DNA of 49,813 nt, from the NCBI GenBank assembly GCA_035570275.1, contig DATMNI010000137.1:1-49813 (forward strand), written 5' to 3'. Below the pieces are notes generated by a model. That model did not search any database, was not told the origin of the DNA, and saw only the letters and a list, made by a program, of their open reading frames with translations. The translations under genes were made by a program, and so were the position numbers. The DNA is from DATMNI01 sp035570275 (lineage in GTDB: Bacteria > Acidobacteriota > Terriglobia > Bryobacterales > Bryobacteraceae). How positions within the stretch are numbered: position 1 is the stretch's first letter; every line of letters starts with the position of its first letter. This document shows positions 33,369 to 41,223 of this stretch, piece by piece.

Positions 33369-33418
33369 TTGATGACGCCACGGGAGCGGGGGTCGGTAGC
33401 CCTTTCGAGTCAGGGCGG
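33369..33418. repeat. Direct repeat, right copy flanking the Uma2 gene
   Basis: About 50 bp beginning TTGATGACGCCACGGGAGC, same orientation as the left copy, starting 19 bp after the Uma2 stop codon. Confidence 0.85.
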
Positions 33419-33473
33419 TTTCAACGCGCTGTTCAACCTCGATGCGCCACTCGGCGGCGGACCTACTCAACCG

Positions 33474-33878
33474 CTACTCGACCACGGCCACGAGTTTCGA
33501 TTCGATAATCCGTCGATCGGAGGTAACCAGCCGCAGGCGGTGAACGCGCGCAGTCGCTACGATTGCCCGGTCGCCAGGATCGCGGAGCGCATCGCCTAAG
33601 GCCACCAACTCGGTAGCGATCTCGACATCAAAAGGGACAACCTGAAATCCGGCATTTGCGTCGACCGCGACGAGAATTTCCTGAGCGGGCGCCGGCTGCC
33701 GTTTAGAAGCTTTGCCGAAAAGCGTTGCGATCTCAAGCAGCGTGATGGCGCTTATGGCGAGCGGTTCGCCGCGCTGGACCGCGCCGCGAAGCACGCGAGT
33801 CTGCTCTCGCGAGAGACTCTTCGGTTCCACCAACCAGCGGACCAGCACATGCGTGTCGAGCAGAAAGTGGGGGTTCAG
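33474..33878 (-). CDS. vapC: PIN-domain toxin (VapC-like ribonuclease)
   Basis: The toxin of a type II pair, a Mg-dependent ribonuclease fold. The coding frame clearly begins upstream of the first GTG (33848), because NPHFLLDTHVLVRWLVEP carries the essential first PIN aspartate. The only initiator after the antitoxin stop is a CTG at 33878, with AAAGGA 7 nt upstream, giving about 134 residues. The other acidic residues are in ISAITLLEIATLF and RDPGDRAIVATARVHRLRLV, followed by TSDRRI. The toxin starts 13 nt after the antitoxin stop, the normal antitoxin-first order. The CTG start is unusual and could keep toxin levels low. Confidence 0.85.
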   Translation of the reverse strand: MNPHFLLDTHVLVRWLVEPKSLSREQTRVLRGAVQRGEPLAISAITLLEIATLFGKASKRQPAPAQEILVAVDANAGFQVVPFDVEIATELVALGDALRDPGDRAIVATARVHRLRLVTSDRRIIESKLVAVVE

Positions 33879-33891
33879 AGCGACGGATCCT

Positions 33892-34179
33892 TTATTCCCG
33901 CCCTTTCATTCGTGGCAGAGGACCTGCTTCTGCTTCGCGGACGCATTCCCATAAATCCGACATGTCCGTGTCGGCGCTCAGCAGTTCTTCGGGGATGTGC
34001 ACCTTGCCCTTCAACATACCCTCGGAAGACGCCCGCAACCGCTTCGGAACCGGCCCCACCGTGGCAATGGGACGGCCGCGCTTGGTGACCGTGATCGTGC
34101 CGCCATTCTGGCCGATCTCTTCAAGCAACCCGAGGCACTTTGCCTTGAATTCCGTCGCGCTGACCACCTGGCTCTTCAT
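33892..34179 (-). CDS. Phd/YefM-family antitoxin (VapB partner)
   Basis: A 95-residue antitoxin that should bind the PIN toxin and autoregulate the operon. The N-terminus MKSQVVSATEFKAKCLGLLE then ITVTKRGRPIATVGPVPKRL is the Phd/YefM DNA-binding fold (xVsATEFKAxc...l...V.iTkrGrPvA.l.P). The C-terminal half, SADTDMSDLWECVREAEAGP, is the variable toxin-binding region. It is transcribed with the toxin gene; the upstream side faces glmU divergently. Confidence 0.9.
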   Translation of the reverse strand: MKSQVVSATEFKAKCLGLLEEIGQNGGTITVTKRGRPIATVGPVPKRLRASSEGMLKGKVHIPEELLSADTDMSDLWECVREAEAGPLPRMKGRE

Positions 34180-34345
34180 GGGTTCAGGATAACACGGCCG
34201 AACTGGTCACTTGACCACTTCTCCATCCCCGCCGGGTGCCGGAAGATCCGCCGGGGCCACGCCGTACCACGCCGCCCTGGCCGCGTGCCCGGGCGGCGCG
34301 TATCGCCAAGAGCCAGCCCGGCAGCGACCAGCCATAATAGAAATA

Positions 34346-35737
34346 ATGCAGACGCCCGTTACCGTTGTCATACTCGCCGCCGGACTCGGCACCCGCATGA
34401 AATCGCGAAAGGCCAAGGTTTTGCATCGCGCCGGCGGCAAGACCCTGGTCCAGCACGTGGTGGAAACCGCGCTCCAACTGACGCCCTCCGAGCGCATCTT
34501 CCTGGTGGTGGGCCACCAGGCCGATGAGGTGCGCCAATCCGTCTCTACACCGGGTATCGGCTTCATTGAACAGAAGGAGCAAAAAGGCACTGGACACGCG
34601 CTGATGGTGGGCCGCGACGCGCTCGCGGGCCTGGACGGTCACCTCATGATCCTCTACGGCGATTCGCCGCTGCTCGGCGCCGCAACCCTGCAGCAACTCA
34701 TCGCCACCGCCGCCGCAGGCAGCGCCGCCGGGGTTCTGCTCAGCGCCATGATGCGCGACCCCACCGGCTACGGCCGCGTGATCCGGGACGCGCGCGGGCG
34801 CGTCGCCGAAATCGTGGAGCAGAAGGCCGCCACCCCGGAGCAACTGGCCATCCGCGAGGGCAACATGGGCATCTATTGCTACCACGCCGCCCTCTTCTGG
34901 AAACACCTGCACGAAATCCGCCCCGACAATCCGCCGCGCGAGTATTACCTCACCGACATGGTGGCCATTCTGAACCGGGCCGGCCACGGCGTGGAGGCCA
35001 TGCGGATTGAAGACGAACGCGAGGCCCTCGGCATCAACGACCGCGAGCAACTGGCCCAGGCGGACGCCATCCTGCGCGAACGGAAACGCCGCCAGGTGAT
35101 GCTCTCCGGTGTGACGCTCGAAAAGCCCGAGACCATCACCATTGATGCCGGCGTCGAGATCGGCATGGACACTGTCATCGAACCCTTCGCGCAGATTCTC
35201 GGCAACACCAGGATCGGCGAAAATTGCCGCGTGGGTGCCTGCTCGATCGTGCAGGATTCCGTGCTTGCCGACGATGTGCAGATCGGCGCATTCACGGTAG
35301 TCAACACTTCGCGCATCGACCGCGGCGCTTCGGCCGGACCGTTCGCCCGGCTCCGCATGGACAACCACGTGGAGGAAGGCGCGCACATCGGCAACTTCGT
35401 GGAGTTGAAGAAAACCCACCTCGGCGCGGGCGTCAAAGCCGGCCACCTGGCGTACCTGGGCGACTCCCAAATCGGCGCCGACGTGAACATCGGCGCCGGC
35501 ACCATTACCTGCAATTACGATGGCTACCGGAAGCACGGCACTACTATAGGCGACGGCGCCTTCGTGGGCAGCAACTCCACGCTGGTAGCGCCTGTCGAGA
35601 TTGGCGCCGGCGCGTACCTGGGAGCCGGTTCGGTGATCACCGAACCCGTTCCCGCCGGCGCCCTGGCCATCGGCCGCTCGCGTCAGGTAGTGAAAGAAGA
35701 CTGGGCCAGAAAGCGCCGGGCGCTCGCCAGGAAATAA
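34346..35737 (+). CDS. glmU: Bifunctional N-acetylglucosamine-1-phosphate uridyltransferase / glucosamine-1-phosphate acetyltransferase
   Basis: Makes UDP-N-acetylglucosamine, the precursor of peptidoglycan and lipid A. The ATG at 34346 gives 463 residues, the normal size; the frame is open 45 codons further upstream without homology. The N-terminal nucleotidyltransferase has LAAGLGTRMKSRKAKVLHRA (GxGTRMxSxxxKvLh), the EQKEQKGTGHALM substrate loop and YGDSPLL. The C-terminal left-handed beta-helix has NTRIGENCRVGACSIVQDSV, RMDNHVEEGAHIGNFVELKK, NIGAGTITCNYDGYRKHGTT (acetyl-CoA/His region) and GDGAFVGSNSTLVAPVEIGA. With lpxD it marks the lipid A and cell-wall supply genes of the window. Confidence 0.96.
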   Translation: MQTPVTVVILAAGLGTRMKSRKAKVLHRAGGKTLVQHVVETALQLTPSERIFLVVGHQADEVRQSVSTPGIGFIEQKEQKGTGHALMVGRDALAGLDGHLMILYGDSPLLGAATLQQLIATAAAGSAAGVLLSAMMRDPTGYGRVIRDARGRVAEIVEQKAATPEQLAIREGNMGIYCYHAALFWKHLHEIRPDNPPREYYLTDMVAILNRAGHGVEAMRIEDEREALGINDREQLAQADAILRERKRRQVMLSGVTLEKPETITIDAGVEIGMDTVIEPFAQILGNTRIGENCRVGACSIVQDSVLADDVQIGAFTVVNTSRIDRGASAGPFARLRMDNHVEEGAHIGNFVELKKTHLGAGVKAGHLAYLGDSQIGADVNIGAGTITCNYDGYRKHGTTIGDGAFVGSNSTLVAPVEIGAGAYLGAGSVITEPVPAGALAIGRSRQVVKEDWARKRRALARK

Positions 35738-35744
35738 AGCGCTT

Positions 35745-35815
35745 CCGGGCCCCGGCCCCCCTGGCCCCTTGCCCCTGCCCCTGGCCCCTGCCCCCGGCCC
35801 CCCCGAGCCCGCACT
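35745..35815. repeat. C-rich low-complexity tract
   Basis: A run of GGCCCC/TGCCCCTGG-like units lies between glmU and the VWFA gene. It is a slippage-prone simple repeat, partly readable as Pro/Leu codons but not considered coding. Confidence 0.75.
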
Positions 35816-35858
35816 CGCCTGCGAGCAGTATGGCCCGGAAGGTGCTGCTACCTCATCC

Positions 35859-36830
35859 ATGCGATTTGCCGCCGCCATCCTGCTGACCGCATGCACTGCC
35901 CCGGCGCAGTTCAAGAGCACCTCCACGCTCGTCCTGGCGCCCACCACCATAGTGGATTCCAAGGGGCACTACGTGGATGGCCTCGAAGCCAAAGACCTGG
36001 TTCTGTTCGACAACAATGTGGCCCAGCCGATACAGGTGGATGAAGCCATCTACCCCATCTCCCTGGTTGTGGCCGTGCAGACCAGCGTGAATTCGCAGGC
36101 CGTCATCGACAAATTGGGCGGCAGTGGAATCCTGTTTACCGAGTTGCTGGCGGGCAACGCCGGTGAAACCGCGATCCTCACCTTCGGCGACACCGTGCAT
36201 GACCTTCAGGATTTCACCACCGACCCCAGCCAGTTGGAGAAAACCCTGCGCAGCCTGCATGTCAATAGAGGCGACGCCGCATCCCTGGACGCGGTGGCGG
36301 AAGCGCTGAAACTTCTGGAGCAGCGCAAACCCGAGCGCCGCCGCGTGATTCTGCTGATCGCCGAAAAGCGCGACCGGGCCAGCCAACGCAAGTTCGCCGG
36401 CGTGCTGCGGGAGGTGCAGCGCCAGAACGTCCTGATTTACTGGCTCACCTACTCCCCTACCCTAACCGCATACACCGCCAGGCCCAGGACCGTGAAGAGC
36501 GCCGATCCCAAGAAAGACGGCGAGCTCGTCCCTTATGACCCTGGCTCGCAGAACCTGCTGAACATCATCCCCGAGCTGGCGCAATTGGGCAAGCCGGCCG
36601 CCGCCCAGGAACTTGCCAAAGCCACCGGAGGCCGCTCCGTCGGTTTCCTCAAGCAAGATGCTTTGGAGGAAGCTATTCAGTCCGTGGCCGCCGAAGTCCA
36701 CCGCCAATACATGGTGAGCTTCCAGCCGCGCCCCAGCCCCCCTGGCAAGTTCCATTCCATCCGGGTCGAAGTGAAGGGCAAGCCGGAACTGCTGGCCCGC
36801 ACGCGCGCCGGGTACTGGCCGCTGCAGTAA
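35859..36830 (+). CDS. VWFA-related acidobacterial domain protein (TIGR03436-like)
   Basis: An exported protein of 323 residues with a von Willebrand factor A-like domain found almost only in Acidobacteria. The ATG at 35859 opens a short signal peptide (MRFAAAILLTACTAPAQ); an upstream in-frame ATG at 35769 would read through the C-rich tract. The family pattern is visible: LVLAPTTIVDSKGHYVDGLE-AKDLVLFDNNVAQPIQVDEA (the vtVtDxkGxxVxgLxxxDFxvxddg lead), ISLVVAVQTSVNS in place of the classic DxSxS, RRRVILLIAEKRDRAS and VNRGDAASLDAV. The MIDAS residues are degenerate, so metal-dependent ligand binding is uncertain. Likely a periplasmic or surface adhesive role. Confidence 0.88.
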   Translation: MRFAAAILLTACTAPAQFKSTSTLVLAPTTIVDSKGHYVDGLEAKDLVLFDNNVAQPIQVDEAIYPISLVVAVQTSVNSQAVIDKLGGSGILFTELLAGNAGETAILTFGDTVHDLQDFTTDPSQLEKTLRSLHVNRGDAASLDAVAEALKLLEQRKPERRRVILLIAEKRDRASQRKFAGVLREVQRQNVLIYWLTYSPTLTAYTARPRTVKSADPKKDGELVPYDPGSQNLLNIIPELAQLGKPAAAQELAKATGGRSVGFLKQDALEEAIQSVAAEVHRQYMVSFQPRPSPPGKFHSIRVEVKGKPELLARTRAGYWPLQ

Positions 36831-36854
36831 GCGCGACCCGCCTCTGGCCGTGGG

Positions 36855-36882
36855 GACAGACGATCGGGTTGCGTCGTCTGTC
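36855..36882. repeat. Dispersed palindromic repeat, copy 2
   Basis: Perfect arms GACAGACGA (36855-36863) and TCGTCTGTC (36874-36882) around a 10-nt centre. It lies between the convergent ends of the VWFA and histidine kinase genes, where it could also act as a terminator-like hairpin. Confidence 0.92.
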
Positions 36883-36893
36883 GACCGCCACAT

Positions 36894-36912
36894 CGCGACC
36901 CGGAGGGTCGCG
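36894..36912. repeat. GC-rich palindrome beside the histidine kinase gene
   Basis: Perfect inverted repeat CGCGACCC / GGGTCGCG with a 3-nt loop, ten bases from the stop codon of the histidine kinase gene. A related palindrome lies on the other side of the same gene (38581-38595). Confidence 0.75.
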
Positions 36913-36921
36913 GCCACTGGG

Positions 36922-38454
36922 CTATTCGCCTGCCCGGCGGATCTTTCCGTCGTGGCCTTCCAGCACGTCACGGACTCTGGCGGCCAGGGCAGACGGCGTG
37001 AACGGCTTATTCAGGAACGCCACTTCCTTCTGGAGAATACCGCTATTGACAATGGCGCTGTCCGTGTAGCCCGACATATAAAGCACTCTCATCCCGGGCC
37101 GGCGCCGGCAGAGTTCCACCGCCAGATCGCGCCCGCTCACCTTGGGCATCACCACGTCTGTGATAAGCAAATGGATGGCCGTCCTGTGCTTTTCCGAAAC
37201 GCGGCACGCCTCCACGGAATCGGCGGCGTCCAACACATTGTAGCCCTCCCGCTGCAGCGTCTCGCGCACCAGGTTGCGTACCATCTCGTCGTCTTCCACC
37301 ACCAGGATGGTTTCGGAGCCCCGCGCCACCGCCTTGGACAGAGTTTCCGATTCGGCGATCACCTGGCGGTCAATGCGGGGCAGGTAGATCTTTACCGAAG
37401 TGCCGCGGCTGGGCACACTGTAGACATCCACGGTGCCGCCGCTTTGTTTGACGATCCCAAAAACCGTGGAGAGTCCCAAACCGGTGCCCCGGCCCGAGCC
37501 CTTGGTGGTGAAGAAAGGCTCGAACAGGCGTACCTGCGTGGCCTCATCCATACCGATGCCGTTGTCGCTCACCGCCAGCAATGTGTACGGCCCCGGCTTG
37601 GCCGTGATGTGCCGGCTGACATAGCTTTCGTCGAGCGTCACATTGGCCGTTTCGATGGTCAAAGTGCCGCCCTTCGGCATGGCGTCGCGGGCGTTCACCA
37701 CCAGATTCATCAGCACCTGTTCCAACTGGCCCGGGTCGGCATTTACCTGGCCCAGTTCCGGACGCATTTCGAGGCGCAGGTCGACGTCTTCGCCGATCAA
37801 GCGCCGCAGCATGGAGCTGAGGCTGACTACCAATTTGTTCAGGTCCACAACCTTGGGTTGCAGAACCTGACGCCGGCTGAAGGCCAGCAATTGTTGCGTC
37901 AGTGCGGCAGCCCGCTCTCCGGCTTTGACGATCTGCTCGGCTGAATGGTGATTGGGATCGGAGGGCGACAGAGTTTTCAGGATGAGCTGGCTGTAGCCCG
38001 TGATAATAGTCAGCAGGTTGTTGAAATCGTGCGCCACCCCGCCGGCGAGCATCCCGACGGCTTCCATCTTCTGCGCCTGCCGAAGCTGCTCTTCCAGTTG
38101 GCGGCGGAGGGTGACGTCCACCAGAGCCACCAGTTGCACGGTAGCACCGCCATAAACGATATTCTGCGCTATGGTTTCGACTTCGATCCGGCGTCCGTCC
38201 CGGGTCCGGTGGCGATGGATGGCGGCAGCGGGCGTGAGGTCATTTGGGTCGGGCGGTATGATGCTGCCTTCAATGCTCGCCAGGCTCATTTCGCGAAATT
38301 CTTCACGCGCGTAACCGTACAGTTGCGAGGCGGCCTGGTTTGCTTCCAGGATCTGTTGGGACCTCGGATCGAAAACCCACATCGGCTGCGGATTCTCTTC
38401 AAATAGCAACTGGAACTTTCGGTCCTTGTCTTTCAGAAGTTTCTTGGCCGGCAT
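36922..38454 (-). CDS. Hybrid sensor histidine kinase (PAS-HisKA-HATPase-REC)
   Basis: A soluble two-component signalling protein of 510 residues with no transmembrane helix. The PAS domain covers about residues 10-125 (FQLLFEENPQPMWVFDPRSQ, ILEANQAASQLYGYAREEF). The phosphoacceptor is H142 in GGVAHDFNNLLTIITGYSQL. The ATPase domain carries the N-box LMNLVVNARDAMPKGG, the G1 box LAVSDNGIGMD and GRGTGLGLSTVFGIVKQSGG. The receiver domain (about 385-500) starts ETILVVEDDEMVRNL, with the phosphorylated Asp in LLITDVVMPKVSG. The HDFNN H-box is typical of the kinases that end in their own receiver. No cognate response regulator is adjacent; output is unknown. Confidence 0.94.
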   Translation of the reverse strand: MPAKKLLKDKDRKFQLLFEENPQPMWVFDPRSQQILEANQAASQLYGYAREEFREMSLASIEGSIIPPDPNDLTPAAAIHRHRTRDGRRIEVETIAQNIVYGGATVQLVALVDVTLRRQLEEQLRQAQKMEAVGMLAGGVAHDFNNLLTIITGYSQLILKTLSPSDPNHHSAEQIVKAGERAAALTQQLLAFSRRQVLQPKVVDLNKLVVSLSSMLRRLIGEDVDLRLEMRPELGQVNADPGQLEQVLMNLVVNARDAMPKGGTLTIETANVTLDESYVSRHITAKPGPYTLLAVSDNGIGMDEATQVRLFEPFFTTKGSGRGTGLGLSTVFGIVKQSGGTVDVYSVPSRGTSVKIYLPRIDRQVIAESETLSKAVARGSETILVVEDDEMVRNLVRETLQREGYNVLDAADSVEACRVSEKHRTAIHLLITDVVMPKVSGRDLAVELCRRRPGMRVLYMSGYTDSAIVNSGILQKEVAFLNKPFTPSALAARVRDVLEGHDGKIRRAGE

Positions 38455-38580
38455 TGGCTAGGCATGCCCTCCGGTACGCCTTCCCCCTACCACGCCAGCA
38501 TACAGGTACGCGCCGATATAACTCAACAATCAACGCGATGCCGTTGTTCTATAGAGTACCAGTGGCCGCGACTTGTCGCT

Positions 38581-38595
38581 CGACCCTCAGGGTCG
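38581..38595. repeat. GC-rich palindrome upstream of the histidine kinase gene
   Basis: CGACCC / GGGTCG with a 3-nt loop, followed by CGGC, within a wider GGCCGCGAC...GTCGCGGCT context. It is related to the palindrome at 36894-36912. Confidence 0.65.
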
Positions 38596-38657
38596 CGGCT
38601 GCACTCCCGGCGAGAGATCCCCTGGCAAGATCGCGGCGACTCGATTCTTTACGGATT

Positions 38658-40937
38658 TTAACGCCGATTCGCAGCCGTAACCGCCCGGTCCAGCTCGCCG
38701 GTGGCGCCCTGAATGGCCTCCCCGGCATTTTCCAGCACCTTGCCCACGCGCACAATCTGCTCCTCGGCCAGCTTCCAGTCCTTCTGCTCGATGCTCTCGC
38801 GAACCGCCGGCAGCGTCTTCACGCCGTATCCCGTGTAAAACCCGGGCGCGTAAATCTGGTGCTTGAACCATTGGCGGTTCGGCAAGCCGTCTTTCAGCGT
38901 CAGTGCCCGCTCCACCGCAATCAGCTTCGCGTTCACCTCGCGCAGCGCTGCCCGCGCCAGGGCCGCGCCGCCGTTGTCGGCAGCTTTGGCCAACGCCTGG
39001 TTGTAGGCCGCCGCCGTCCGCTGCAACGCCGCCAGGCCGTTTTCCAAGGGCGCGAAATTCAGGAACGGCGGAACCGGCTCCCTGGGCGGCGTCACCGTGG
39101 GTCGGCGCGGATCCACCAGGGCGGTGAACACACCGTCATCGATCTGCCGGTTGCGCTCCACGATCTGGTCGCGCTTCTCCACCGCCAGCTTGCGCACTTC
39201 GTCGATATAGCGCCCGATGGTCTCCGTGAAGTTGTCGAAATCCAGCGGCAGCAGTTCCGCATCGGCCAGCCGCAGCACCGCCGTTCCCACGGTTTGCGCC
39301 AGCGCCCGCCCGTACACGAAATCGGTGTCCGCAAAATGCGTGTACCAATAAAAATCGTCGTAGATTGAATGGTAAATGCCGCCGCCATCCTCGCCGCCGA
39401 AGCCCAGGTTCACCGAAGCGATGCCCAGGTGGTCCAGGAACGCCGTGTAATCGGAGCCGGAGCCGAGCGCGGCAATCCGCAGGTCCGGCCGTTGCCGCGG
39501 TTCCTGCGGGTTGCCGGCCGGCGGATGCGCGATCTGAAAAGCCTGCATGCGCTTCCACACGGTGCCCTTGGATTCGGGGTCGGCGATGTCGCGCGCCACG
39601 CCGTTGAAGAACTGTTCCAGCGTGTGCGAGCCTTCGATGCTCAGCATCCCGCGCCCGTTGCCATCCGTGTTGATGTAGACCGCAGCGGTGCGCTGGAGTT
39701 CTTCGGCGTGCGCTTCGGCCCACTCGGTGGAACCCAGCAGCCCCGGCTCTTCGCCGTCCCAGGCGCAATAAATAATGGTGCGCTTCGGTTTCCAACCCTG
39801 CTTCAGCAGGGCGCCCAGCGCGCGCGCTTCTTCCAGTTCGGGCACCAGGCCGGAGATCGGGTCTTCGGCCCCGTTCACCCAGGCGTCGTGATGGTTGCCG
39901 CGAATGATCCACTCGTCCGGGTAGACCGAGCCGGGGATGCGCGCGATCACGTCATAGAGCGGCTTCAGGTCCCAGTTGAACGCCAGCTTCAGGTGGACCT
40001 TGGCCGGCCCCGGCCCCACGTGGTAGGTGATCGGCAGCGCCCCGCGCCAGGCGTTCGGCGCCAGCGGCCCTTTGAGCGCCGCCAGCATGGGCTGAGCATC
40101 GGCGTAAGAAATCGGCATCACCGGGATCTTGGTCAGCGTAACGGCCTCGCTCAGCGGCAGCCGCTTGGCGTCCTTGGTGGCGCCGACGCCGGGGGTGAGC
40201 GGGTCGCCCGGATACACCGGCATATCCATCACACTGCCCCGCTGCGCGCCATCTTTGGGGCGATAAGGTCCGTCCGGAAAGGTTTCGCCTTCCTGATAGC
40301 CGTCGTCCCCCGGATCCGAATAAATCAGGCAGCCCACCGCGCCGTGCTCCCCCGCCACTTTGGGTTTGATGCCGCGCCATGACCCGCCGTAGCGCGCGAT
40401 CACGATCGCGCCCTTCACGGAAATGCCCAACCGGTCGAGCTGTTCGTAGTCGGCCGGCACACCGAAGTTGACGTACACCAGCGGCGCCGTGACGTCTCCG
40501 TCAATCGAGTAGGCGTTGTAAGTGGGAAGTTGCTCGTCATGCTGGGACGATGTCGGGTCCACCGCCACCGTGGGCTCGGCGATCTTGGCCGTGAAGCGCG
40601 TCGGCTCCACCATCTCCAGCAGGCGTTCTTTGGGGGTCGGGAAGAGGACGTCGAAGATTTCGATCTTGGCATCGAACCCCCACGCTTTGAACCTGGCCAG
40701 GATCCACTCGGCGTTCTCCTTATCGAACGGCGACCCGACGTGGTGCGGCCGCGCCGAGAGGCGCTGCATGTTGGCGCGCAACTCCCGCGTATCCGGCATG
40801 GCGCGGAGCTTGCTTTCCCACTCCCGTTCCGCCCTTGAGGATTCAGCGGAGTACCCGCGCAGCGGCGGCGCTTCGGCGGACCAGGCAACCGGCGCCACCA
40901 ACGCCAGGCAGAGCGAGTAGACGATGAGTGCTTTCAT
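38658..40937 (-). CDS. M28-family zinc peptidase, glutamate carboxypeptidase II-like
   Basis: An exported di-zinc peptidase of 759 residues resembling human PSMA. The ATG at 40937 opens the signal peptide MKALIVYSLCLALVAPVAWS. A protease-associated domain follows (IDGDVTAPLVYVNFGVPADY, ISVKGAIVIARYGGSWRGIK). The M28 catalytic part shows the zinc ligands in RGNHHDAWVNGAEDP, the acid/base glutamate and ligand in CAWDGEEPGLLGSTEWAE, the Asp in VYINTDGNGRG and the last His in YHSIYDDFYWYTHF. The C-terminal transferrin-receptor-like dimerisation domain is present (AALQRTAAAYNQALAKA, YAPGFYTGYGVKTLPAVRES). All metal ligands appear intact. It likely releases C-terminal acidic residues from peptides in the periplasm. 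Confidence 0.93.
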   Translation of the reverse strand: MKALIVYSLCLALVAPVAWSAEAPPLRGYSAESSRAEREWESKLRAMPDTRELRANMQRLSARPHHVGSPFDKENAEWILARFKAWGFDAKIEIFDVLFPTPKERLLEMVEPTRFTAKIAEPTVAVDPTSSQHDEQLPTYNAYSIDGDVTAPLVYVNFGVPADYEQLDRLGISVKGAIVIARYGGSWRGIKPKVAGEHGAVGCLIYSDPGDDGYQEGETFPDGPYRPKDGAQRGSVMDMPVYPGDPLTPGVGATKDAKRLPLSEAVTLTKIPVMPISYADAQPMLAALKGPLAPNAWRGALPITYHVGPGPAKVHLKLAFNWDLKPLYDVIARIPGSVYPDEWIIRGNHHDAWVNGAEDPISGLVPELEEARALGALLKQGWKPKRTIIYCAWDGEEPGLLGSTEWAEAHAEELQRTAAVYINTDGNGRGMLSIEGSHTLEQFFNGVARDIADPESKGTVWKRMQAFQIAHPPAGNPQEPRQRPDLRIAALGSGSDYTAFLDHLGIASVNLGFGGEDGGGIYHSIYDDFYWYTHFADTDFVYGRALAQTVGTAVLRLADAELLPLDFDNFTETIGRYIDEVRKLAVEKRDQIVERNRQIDDGVFTALVDPRRPTVTPPREPVPPFLNFAPLENGLAALQRTAAAYNQALAKAADNGGAALARAALREVNAKLIAVERALTLKDGLPNRQWFKHQIYAPGFYTGYGVKTLPAVRESIEQKDWKLAEEQIVRVGKVLENAGEAIQGATGELDRAVTAANRR

Positions 40938-41023
40938 GAGAATCCGATCATTGTACCGCAGCCCCCTCCTCCTCCAGGGCAAGGTGCATTGCGTCAAGTG
41001 CGTAAACGTTTCGGCGTCAGTTA

Positions 41024-41047
41024 CAGAGCCGCGACCGTTAGGGAGCG
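41024..41047. repeat. GAGCCGCGACCGT-type element, copy A
   Basis: Reads GAGCCGCGACCGTTAGGGAG. The same short element recurs at 41145-41169 in the same intergenic region. Confidence 0.65.
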
Positions 41048-41144
41048 TTCCGGCGCATAAGTGCTTCCCGAAAACGCTTAAGGAAGTGGGACAGTCGCTG
41101 AAATGCCCGCCAATTGACAGAATCCCCGCTAGAAGTACTCAGGC

Positions 41145-41169
41145 GGAGCCGCAACCGTCAGAGAGCGGT
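41145..41169. repeat. GAGCCGCGACCGT-type element, copy B
   Basis: Reads GGAGCCGCAACCGTCAGAGA; about 85% identical to copy A, same orientation, spaced about 120 bp from it. Confidence 0.65.
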
Positions 41170-41223
41170 GGAATTGGGGTTACGTCGGTAGCAGGCAATC
41201 GCTACCGCGCCCCCCGAAGTTGG

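Noticed and set aside
33369..33599. Plus-strand ORF MMTPRERGSVALSSQGG over the right direct repeat
   Set aside because: It largely overlaps the repeat and the vapC 3' end, has no family features, and the repeat explains the sequence.
34184..35962. 592-residue minus-strand ORF antisense to glmU
   Set aside because: It covers glmU and its neighbours in reverse, has no domains, and is an artefact of high GC.
38340..40382. Plus-strand ORFs opposite the M28 peptidase and histidine kinase
   Set aside because: Arg/Gly/His-rich shadow frames; the minus strand carries all catalytic motifs.
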